From Pelobates cultripes (lineage: Eukaryota; Chordata; Amphibia; Anura; Pelobatidae), in assembly GCA_933207985.1 (NCBI GenBank), contig OW240917.1:121155440-121219439 (forward strand): DNA of 64,000 nt, written 5' to 3'. Positions within the stretch are counted from its first letter, which is position 1. Each line of letters opens with the position of its first letter. The notes under the pieces are model-generated. The model made no database searches. It had not been told where the DNA came from and saw only the letters and a list, made by a program, of their open reading frames with translations. Made by a program: the position numbers and the translations under genes. This document shows, piece after piece, positions 55,266 to 64,000 of the stretch.

Positions 55266-58200
55266 CATTAAAACATACATTTATAAAAACATTAGCAGGT
55301 GTATAAAAGGCCCTGTCTATGACATCACTTGCTTCTCCAGCCTGGCACAGAGTATTTTGGCAGATGCCATCTTCAAACGGAGCTTTATATTGTGAGAATC
55401 ACAAGACCCAGACCTACATTTTGATGCATAGTATGTCTCTGAAGTATTAAAAATGAAGGCACAGTCGCAGTTTAGAAATTGCACTTCAAATTTGAGCTTT
55501 GTAGAGTGAAGTTTCAATGAATGTCAATGGACGGCGTTAGTTGCAAACAAATGATTATATTGTAAAAACTATCAGGACTATGGCTTAGCCGTTGACATGT
55601 TTAGTGGCAGCAGGGATAGCTGAACGTTTTGATATAAGATTTGTGTAGGTGGGCCTGAAAATAAGGGAGTGGTAGCAGTTTAGAAATCATGTCCTGATTT
55701 TTCAGCTTTTGCCAGCTCCCACTTTAGCTTTGCCATTCATTCCTATGGGACAAATTTCGCCACAAGAACAACGATATTCCGTGAACCATTCCGTGAAATG
55801 TTGCACATTATGTATAATCCCCAGTCTGTCCAAACACACACAAAGCTGCCTCCCTATTAATCAATTCTTCAGCATAGAGTCAATGCCGAAGAATTGACGG
55901 ACATGTTTGAGAAAAATCTATTTTTAAATATTTTTTTTCTCCCAATCTAAATAGGTTAGCATAATATATGGAAGAAAGTACATGCCACATAAAAAGAGCA
56001 AACGTAGTTTTGGGCATTGCGAGTAACATTTAAAAACATTATGTGGCACCAGGGATCGTCATCTGTTGTCAGAGCCTTGTGCAACAGTGATGACTAACCA
56101 AACATGTACACTAACGTTTATTATCGATGCCTTCCTTTTTTTTTGCCAAGTTTCCATACAAAGTACTGAAAGCACTCAGCATGAACACACATTTTTCAGC
56201 TAGGTCTAGTAAGTTTTGAAACGTAGATCTACACAAGGCATTAGTGGCACCACTTTTATTGGTTCTTTGTTAAATATTTCTGTTATTTTATTGCACTATA
56301 AAAAAGTAAAACATTTTTAGTTGGCAAAGAGGTCAACATTACAAAAATGTCACATGGTGAGGTAAATTGAAATGTAAAGAACTGTCAAAATGTTAGATAT
56401 TTGCTTTAAACAGACTGCAATTTGGCTCTGTTTACAGATGAGTATAACCTATTTTTAGGACATATTTCCATTAACAAAAAAAATAACTTACACAAGTTCG
56501 TATTTTATATGACAAAAAAATGGATACCTTCTGCGGAGGCAACAGCACACACTCACACGCCTGCTAAGAGTTATCCCAAAACCCTGGCCATCAGGATGTG
56601 CAGACTGGATACTGAGATTTTACGAATTGCCAATCACAACCTAGGACAGCTTAGAAATGTAACGGGTTAGGTGCACTACCCTTGCCAGATGCACTATACC
56701 CCCGAGTAGGCAACTGTACACGTATGTAAATATCCCATACTGTAACCCTATTCAACGCATGCTATGACCTTACACATAAAACGAGACAGAAGTGAATTAG
56801 CGGTTGGGCAGGACCTAAATGAGCTGCAGTAGGTCACTTAGGCCTAATGGGTAACGCAACATCCTAATCCCACCTTGGAATATCAGTTGCGTTGGCACAA
56901 CCGGGGTTACTGGGTACTCTTGTGGATCAGAAATGCATACAAAGAGCGTGCACTTAAGGATGACTATTGATGCATATTCAGCTCGACTTCCTGTATCTTG
57001 TTTTAGATCAGTTTCCCATACAATGCTTACATTTCTGCCATATGTCACTGCATACGTATATTTGTACCACTGCACAACAAAATAAAGAATGTAAAAAAAT
57101 AAAAAATAAATAATATACATGCTTTACAACACATCTTTATGATCTACAAGGTTTATTGATACAGGGTTTTGCATATATATATATATATTTTTTTTTTTTT
57201 TTCTTATAAGATGCCAAAATACCAGAGTATTGGAGTATGCAAGGATACCTTTTTTATTGGAATAAGATAATATTTAAAAACACAAACGTTCAAGAGTTTT
57301 CCTCACTTACTTAGGTCTGATTCAATACTTTTTTTTTTATAGAAATACATAGGTACTGGTTACAGATCCCAATATGTTATTATTCCGAGAGTTTCTGTCC
57401 CGGCCTGAAATGATCATAACTTGGATTATTGTTTTACAAGGTGGTGCATGCCAAGTGCAACCATGAAAACTAATGAGTACTTGTTTATTTTGGCTTAGCA
57501 ATTTCTATCAATATTTGTGTCAAACATTGAAGTCATTTTCTAAGTTCATGCTTGTCCTAGCTGTTATATTAACTTAATTATTTTAATCTCTTCTATGTGA
57601 GAGGTGCCAAGAAAACACTATTTCTCATCATTCATTCATTATAAAAGGTGTTTGTAGTTTTGCTTAGTTTCCAACACATTAAACTGTGCCCTGGACTAAT
57701 TTAGAACTGCCATTAAAGCAACCTGTGCATAGGTTTCCTTTAAAAGGCTGTGGTACAGTATAAGCACACGTTCTTAGCTATAGTTGTCACATTTAAGTCC
57801 TACTACATGCCTTGGGATCATAGTTAGAACCTCTTCAGAACTTCATACTAATACTCAGGGTTTGAGATCTGGTTTGTAATACCTTAGTCTGAATATTAAC
57901 ATCAGAGTGAAATAATGAAGTGCAACAGCACCTTATATGCTTCTACACATGTCTGAGAGAAATGCCATTTGCATCAAAACAACAAAGCTTTAGTGTATAG
58001 ATCATGCCCTTGCCATTTCAATGCTCAATTATCTGCCATTTAGAAATTAAATGCCTAGCTATATTTAGTCCTAGCCACACCTCTCCTGGCTGTGTCTTAC
58101 ATGGGCCGCATTAAAAAAAATAAAAAAAAAAGGTTTATGTTCAATCAGAAATTAACTTACTTTAGAAGTGTGTATCTCCTGCTCCGTAAATTTAACCTTA

Positions 58201-58266
58201 CCAAGCACAGGAGGCTCCTACAGGCTCTAGCAGGCTATTAGCAGAGCAGGAGATAAGAAATCCTAA
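55266..58266. other. Intron sequence, no gene recognised
   Basis: Contains a diverged copy (57225-57330) of the module at 29367 and a short (AT)n-T run at 57173-57202. Frames at 56422-56670 and 56815-57120 have no family resemblance. The rest is plain. Confidence 0.5.
57225..57330 (+). mobile_element. Diverged copy of the 29367-29512 module
   Basis: GGATACCTTTTTTATTGGAA and AACACAAACGTTCAAGAGTT CTCAC-like ending correspond to the TACCTTTTTTATTGGAGTAA...AAGCTTTCGGGAG...CTCAAG order of the first copy, with many substitutions. Confidence 0.45.
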
Positions 58267-58744
58267 TTAGAGGGGATCCTACAGTGCCAGGAAAACAAAG
58301 CTGTTTTCCTGGTACTACAAGATTCTAAGGAGCCTTCCCTTGCTCCTCCCCCTCCAGTGGGGATTGGGTGGTTAAAACCCCTCCAGCCACTTACCTGAAT
58401 CCATTGCCTATGTCACTCGGTGCTGTGTCAGGCTCCGCCTACGCTCCTTCCCCGCCAACGTCAGCCAGAGGGGGAGACAATTACTCAATGCTTTCCAAAA
58501 TCAAAATCTGTGCTGGAGGTCCTCATGCAGAGCGCGTGGACGTACAGCATCAGATCAACAAAGGTCCGTTTCGATTTCGGAAGCGCCCACCAGTGGCTGT
58601 CTGGAAGACAGCCACTGGAGGCAGAATTAGAGCTGTAATTTAAACATTGCAGTTCTCAGGAACTACAATGTTTAACATTGCAACACAGCACCCAGACCAC
58701 TTCAATTAGCTGAAGTGGTCTGGGTGCCTTCAGTGTCCCTTTAA
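58267..58744. mobile_element. T2-type MITE, family 2-like, diverged
   Basis: Element 58271-58740, TTAG on the left (decayed target) and TTAA on the right. It carries CAGTGCCAGGAAAAC/GTTTTCCTGG at one side and CCAGACCACTTCAATTAGCT...GTGGTCTGG at the other, in the reversed orientation relative to 58966. Interior GCCACTGGAGGC matches the family's CACTAGAGGC-like motif. Confidence 0.72.
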
Positions 58745-58961
58745 ACAGACTATGCAATAAAGGAAGTTTAAACATCTAATCTCTCTTTACAGGAAGTGTT
58801 AGGAATGCTGTGCAAGTCACATGAGGTGTGACTTGGGCTGCATAAACAAAGTAATTTAACATCTACATGGCAGAGAATTGAGCAGTCAGACTGCAGGGGC
58901 ATGATCTATACACCAAAACTAGTTAATTAGGTCAACTTTGTTTGGTGCCTATAGTGTCCCT
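58745..58961. mobile_element. End of another T2-type MITE abutting the next copy
   Basis: The right terminus GGTGCCTATAGTGTCCCT ends at 58961, followed by TTAA (58962-58965), which is also the left target of the copy at 58966. The left end probably lies before 58267, making 58271-58740 nested in it; it could not be defined. Confidence 0.5.
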
Positions 58962-59438
58962 TTAAAGGACCACTCTAGGCACCCAGACCACTTCAGCTTA
59001 ATGAAGTGGTCTGGGTGCCAGGTCCTTCTAGGGTTAACCCATTTTTTCATAAACATAGCAGTTTCAGAGAAGCCTTCCCCTATTTCCTCTAGTGACTGTC
59101 TCATTGACAGCCACTAGAGGCACTTGCGTGCTTCTCACTGTGATTTTCACAGTGAGAGCACGCCAGCGTCCTTAGGAAAGCATTGATAATGCTTTCCTAT
59201 GTGAACGGCTGAATGCGCGCGCAGCTCTTGCAGTGCGTGCGCATTCAGCCGACGGGGAGGAGAGAAGGAGGATCGGAGGAGGAGACCTCCCCGCCCAGCA
59301 CTGGAAAAAGGTAAGTTTTAACCCCTTTCCCCCTTCCAGAGCCGGGCGGGAGGGGGTCCCTGCGGGTGGGGGCACCCTCAGGGCACTATAGTGCCAGGAA
59401 AACGAGTATGTTTTCCTGGCACTATAGTGGTCCTTTAA
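58962..59438 (+). mobile_element. T2/Kolobok-type MITE, family 2, copy 3
   Basis: Element 58966-59434 flanked by TTAA. AGGACCACTCTAGGCACCCA at the left; GAGTATGTTTTCCTGGCACT then ATAGTGGTCCT at the right. Nearly identical in layout to 25682-26121, with CTCACTGTGATTTTCACAGTGAG hairpin and CTGAATGCGCGCGCAGCTCT inside. Confidence 0.9.
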
Positions 59439-61354
59439 GCCTAATGCAGTATATAAAAAAAAATTTAAATAAAAAAAAACAGAACAAAAAAACCCCCATA
59501 AAGATGCATATAGTAAATCAATGCATTATACCAATCTATGATCCTTGTGGATGCTATTTGTCCCACATAGACTTATTATTTACTAGAGTGAATATTAAAT
59601 TTAAGATCAAAATAACAGAACTGGAAAAATTCTCAAAGTCAGCTATGCTTTCAGTTTGTCTACTGACCTTAAATTTTGAATTCTCATTCTACTAAATAAC
59701 TGTAATCAGATCTCAATGAAGAAGGTGCAGTCATATTTCCACACATACAGTAATCAACTTCCCTAAACCCTTTCCTAACATTAGAGCGTGCTATGCCGTC
59801 CTACAAACCCATACAGAAAGGGGACTTCACCTACATTACAATTTTCTGCCAATCATTTTAGCAGCCCCACTGAGGGCTGCCCTACAGGTCATTGTTTCTG
59901 TACTCCTTACATTGTTTCTGTACTCCCTGCATGGTCCTAGTGCCCTAAACATAGTTTGAGAGCATCGTATGATGTGCTTGCGCTATGAATGTTGAGGACA
60001 GTTGCTTGGGTTCCCCAAAGGGAGACATCAGCGGACCAAGGAGGGATGGTGGGACAGGACCTGAAATTGGGACTGTCATGCCCATACCTGGACTGTTGGG
60101 AGGCATGTTATAGATTTCACAATTCGGTGTCCTTTTGCACCTCTCTTATTTTGTTTTGGAAAGGTTGATGATAGAAAACCAGTGGGTCACAACGTGACTA
60201 CGCAGAAGAAAATCTGTTGAGATGTTTGCTCAGTGTTTAAACGGTCGATAAACCAAGATATCAAATCTGAATCATCAGTCACTCCATGCTATAATATCTC
60301 GCTTTTAGCAATCTCTTCCACTTCTTTGACCTGCTTGATGCAACGGCTACACGCTTTGAAAGACAATTTGTTGTAACATTTTTTTTATAGAACATGGATA
60401 ATTCAAAAACAGAAAATTGATAGCAAAGTGTCACGGCACGGGGTACAAACAGATTTCTTTGTACTTATTTCTCCACTTTCTCATGGAACTAGAAGACATG
60501 AGCCCGACTGAATGGTTTTATTTATTGTAATGTAAACAGCAATGATGTTTGACTGTTGATCTGGTGGTTGTCCTTTTGCCTAAACATGTTTTGCTAAGTC
60601 ACCTTACTCCTAACTTAGCATTTTGCAGGGTTTGTGCTGATAGAAAGGAACTGTTCTATATTTGTATAGTGTCAGTAAGAAATTCCTACTACATGTGTAC
60701 TGTTGATTTATATTTACACCAACAGTTGAAATACATTATGGTCATATGTATAAAGAAGGTCATAGAATCTTGGGACATCAGGGAAGGTGTCAAGACATTT
60801 ACAATGAAATGTCATGTGATCACACAGAAGAGAGTTAGATACTTATTTTAGATCTGGATTAAATCAGGCAAGTGTTACATCCAATACAGGTCTTTGAAGT
60901 ATGTTAACCTTAGGTTGTTAGGTTCAGTGTGCCCAGATTGTTACTACTGATATCTCACAAATCTAACTATAAATATTGAACACTGCAGATACCAGTACCA
61001 CAACAGGTTTATGTATTGTTTCTGGGGTCTACAGAATACCCCTGCAGTCCTAGTACCGTAAATGCTCTGAAAAGCTGCCTAGTAACAGCTCTAGGGGCTG
61101 TTGATCTGAGATCCAATAGAGGCACTGCCTGGGTTTGTTCCTGTAAAGATTGCAGTTCCTGCAATCAGAATCTCCACGCTCTGCATGGAGAAGCTGAATG
61201 CTTCACATAGAGATGCTTTGATTGCACATGCGCCCTAGCTTCCCAAACTGTTCCTATGATCTCAGCCAGGAAGGTGTTCCCAGCCACGGAGAGAGCAGCA
61301 TGGGGTGGGGAAAACAAAAACAGAGAGTAAATTTCACCATTTCATGCACTTGAA

Positions 61355-61432
61355 GGGCACCTAAGCATTGAATGGGTCACTATAGTGTTAGGAATGTGTT
61401 TATATTCCAAAACGATAGTGTTCCTTTAAATG
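61355..61432. mobile_element. T2-type MITE terminal remnant
   Basis: GGTCACTATAGTGTTAGGAA and TATATTCCAAAACGATAGTG then TTCCTTTAAA form the degraded terminal hairpin and TTAA end seen at 6140-6190. Confidence 0.55.
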
Positions 61433-61574
61433 TTGGCTATTTCTGTTATTTAGAATAACATTTAACTTATTAGACTATAATAAGAGTGCATCAGTCTGGG
61501 CACCAACAAAACTTTAAAGAATTAGACTTTTCTTATGAAGATGCAGTATTTTGTATTGAAGCCTTTGTACTTTC

Positions 61575-61610
61575 TATAAAAAAAAAAAAGAAAGAAAGAA
61601 AGAAAAAAGG
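61575..61610 (+). repeat. A-rich (GAAA)n microsatellite
   Basis: A12 followed by four GAAA units and an A-run. Confidence 0.9.
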
Positions 61611-64000
61611 AATGCTGCATTATAAACCTATTTCCCTAAGCATGCCCCTTCTTCCATAAAAAAAGGACAGTGTACATACACAGATTAGCCGCTGACAGCA
61701 AGGAGTGAGCTGAGCTGCTAGAAGTCAATCAGCCTGCATTAGACAGAGTGGACACCCAGGAAGACACACAATAAGGATATCACTATAGGTCTACCAAACC
61801 CGACAGGACTGCTAAATTTTAAAAGCAAGGCCAGGTATCATTTTATAAGAATATAGCTATGTGTGTGTATAATATATATATATATTTTGGTAATGTGTAA
61901 TATTTGTTAAATATCAACTTGTTTGCAGCAATGTATATGGCACAGAACTTCTGAAGCTGGTGGTGCTCAGAAATACATAACATTAAAATGAACACTGCAA
62001 GAACCATAACAACTACAGACTGCTTGCAGCTTCCAGTAACCTACAAGACCGTTTTAGAACGGTATAACAACTTACCACAAGACAAATTGTCAAACCATTC
62101 TAAAATGGATAAATTACTCTGGGAGGGCACACTTGGTACTACAACAACTACAGAGCGCAATTAGAAATTCAGAACGAGGAACTAATTTAGTATAACTGAT
62201 ATTTTACTGTTATAGCAACTCTGATCTCTTAAATACCAGGACTAATGGCTCCCACAAACAATGACTATTTACAAAACTGGCAGCCAACAAATATCCAACG
62301 CCCTCTTATTTTGCCCATTTGATCACTGGCTATATCTGGTTTTGGCTGTATTTACATATTGCATGAACTCATTGGAATATATGTAAGAAAATCAAAACTA
62401 GTACAATTATTAAAATGTACAACCTTACTAAAATTAATGAATGCTGATCTGAAAGTCACAAACTTGTCATCAGTCTATCCATGCATATTTATACAGCAAT
62501 GTACCAATATGTAGACTCCTCTCATTCATGTTTTTTCATGAATGAGTAAAAGCTGTGAGGTCACACACTATTGGACACTATCACTACCTATAGAAAAATG
62601 CACATTTCCCAAAACCGCCTGTAATTTATGGGCAATCTACAAATGCATTTTAACCTCCAGTGTCCTCACCACTTTTTGAATTTGGGAAACAAGGAAATGC
62701 TAAGTTGCACTTTTTCACAAGAGCTATGCAACCGCCACCATGCAATAAAATTGTGATGTATACATTGTATAAAGATGCATTATTGTACCTTAGGTGCCTT
62801 AAGGCATAGAATAGCCAAGATGGATAGTGTTTCTAATTCAGACAGATTGAGAAATCTAAAATGATTAAGTTTAATGTTTTAAAGTTGCAAACTCACCCAT
62901 GTTATGTACAAGACTTGTGACGACTGACTGCAGCTTAGAAAGCCTAAGCTGTAGTCAATCATCACAAGACATGTACATAGCACAAATAATTCCAATACAA
63001 ATGAATTCAAACAAAACAGAAGAAAAAAAGTTTTCAAAAAGTTTGAAAAGTGAAATCAATGGATTTCCCACTTATCCCATTAGTGCCTACAAAATTTGAT
63101 CTATTGTTAGAACTTAATACATCTTCCCTGTTTGATTGGCGAACAGAAGAAAAAAAAAAGACATTGTAATTGTTTTATATATATTCCAATGGTAATTAAG
63201 TAAAACATTCTTTAAAGAAAGTCTGGGAAGCCATATTATAATTATGCCAAGTGCATAGAATCAAAGATGCCATTAGGTTGTTTTTTTTGTTGTTGTGGCC
63301 CTGTTTTAATAATGACTTCACTGACTCATTCACGAGTTCATTTGGTTCAGCCAATTTAAACTTCCAGCAGAGAGTAGCATTTGGTGATGCCTGTAAAAAT
63401 AGCTTTTGTACAATGACAGATATCCAATTCTACTGCCAAAGTAATTAATTCAATTAAGGTGAGTCAAAACTCAATTATATCTGGGGGGGGGGAAAAAAAT
63501 GTTTGAAAGCCAGGTGCAGGAAGGAAATGTGATGGGTGTGCAGAACTGTATATGAAAAATACATGACACTTATACTAAAATTTATCAGTGCACATGCTTG
63601 TCCCCTATCTGAACTCTTATCAAGAGTTAAAAGGAATGGAACAAAATGAAAAAAAAAAAAAAAAACACAGATCATGGGAGTTATTTACTAAAAAGTGAAC
63701 GGTAATGAGTTAAAAATGGAATTCCAATTAAAAAAAAAAAATATAGAGTGAAGGGACCAAATTAAAAATATAACTCAGTTGGATAACTCTTTGTTTACAT
63801 GAGTGTTTTAAATAATTTTTTTTTCTTTTTTTATTCTACACAATTCAATGTTTAGTGAATATACATACAAACACATAACGTATATACATTAATATAGTTA
63901 GAAATTCTGACCCATTGGTTTGGCCTAAACCAAACCCGCTTACAAAAAGCATTTATACTAAACTCTGAATTTGGCAAACTGAAATCCGAATGGCAGCATT

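Larger units (their letters stand above)
39552..64000 (-). other. NPNT: Presumed NPNT intron upstream of the N-terminal exon
   Basis: Minus-strand sequence before the acceptor of the 39451-39551 exon. The signal-peptide exon should precede it. I looked for a minus-strand ATG with a hydrophobic leader and a downstream donor and found none convincing, so exon 1 and the promoter probably lie beyond 64000. The span could instead contain an untranslated or very short exon that I missed. Confidence 0.6.
59439..64000. other. Plain intron, no gene recognised
   Basis: A MITE end lies at 61355-61432 and an A/GAAA run at 61575-61610. Two A/T-rich low-complexity runs lie near 61870 and 63650. I saw no exon with splice sites; frames of 60-110 codons lack any family resemblance. 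The hydrophobic minus-strand frame at 63475-63675 has no downstream donor that would make it the NPNT signal-peptide exon. Confidence 0.5.

Noticed and set aside
63475..63675. Hydrophobic minus-strand frame considered as the NPNT signal-peptide exon
   Set aside because: Composition comes from T-rich runs; no suitable donor giving the E-F-D-G-R-type end and the required phase.

Overview
This is vertebrate chromosomal DNA, best read as an anuran amphibian. It is A+T-rich and non-coding over almost its whole length. It is packed with repeats familiar from frog genomes: TTAA-flanked T2/Kolobok-type MITEs, several Tc1-like elements, CR1-type and L1/Tx1-type LINEs, hAT-type non-autonomous elements and a DIRS-like element. 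The species cannot be named from the sequence. Attribution of repeats to frog families is from memory of those families, not from a search. || One host gene is recognisable: nephronectin (NPNT), on the minus strand. Two coding exons are present with correct splice sites and matching phase-1 junctions. The exon at 39451-39551 encodes the conserved N-terminal segment (RYGSRIDCCWGWARQ) and the exon at 3237-3329 encodes the first EGF-like repeat ([14 protein letters not shown]). The intron between them is 36.1 kb. The 24.4 kb above 39551 should be the preceding (first) intron, and 1-3236 is the start of the intron after the EGF exon. I found no signal-peptide exon and no next EGF exon in the window. 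|| Layout: 3.65-5.26 kb is an L1-type insert carrying only an ORF1 tail. 8.16-9.20 kb is a hAT-type element with a perfect 8-bp target duplication. 12.8-13.4 kb is a T2-type MITE. 15.3-16.0 kb is half of a Tc1-like element. 16.37-22.42 kb is a three-level nest: a Tc1-like element is split by a DIRS-like element with A1-body-B1-A2-B2 split direct repeats, whose body holds an L1-type insert. 23.9-26.4 kb is another Tc1-like element split by two TTAA MITEs. 27-30.5 kb holds further MITEs, a 31-bp tandem array, a GA-rich array and a Tc1 tail. 30.5-35.7 kb is repeat-poor intron. 37.2-38.0 kb is a hAT MITE with a perfect TSD. 40.5-45.5 kb holds two TG/TCTG-rich hAT-like units; one contains a 234-bp copy of sequence from 4.4 kb away, the other contains two large palindromes centred on TGACGTCA. 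46.2-47.2 kb is a CR1-type LINE tail headed by a perfect 115-bp foldback. 49.5-59.4 kb holds more MITEs, a third Tc1-like copy, an L1-type insert, a long-inverted-repeat element and a second perfect foldback. 59.4-64 kb is largely plain intron. || No tRNA, rRNA, CRISPR or prokaryotic feature is seen. Nothing here works as an operon: the NPNT exons are joined by splicing and the rest is intronic repeat DNA. The points most worth pursuing are the split-direct-repeat element, the two perfect foldbacks in LINE-type 3' ends, the CRE-centred palindromes and the clean 234-bp duplication.
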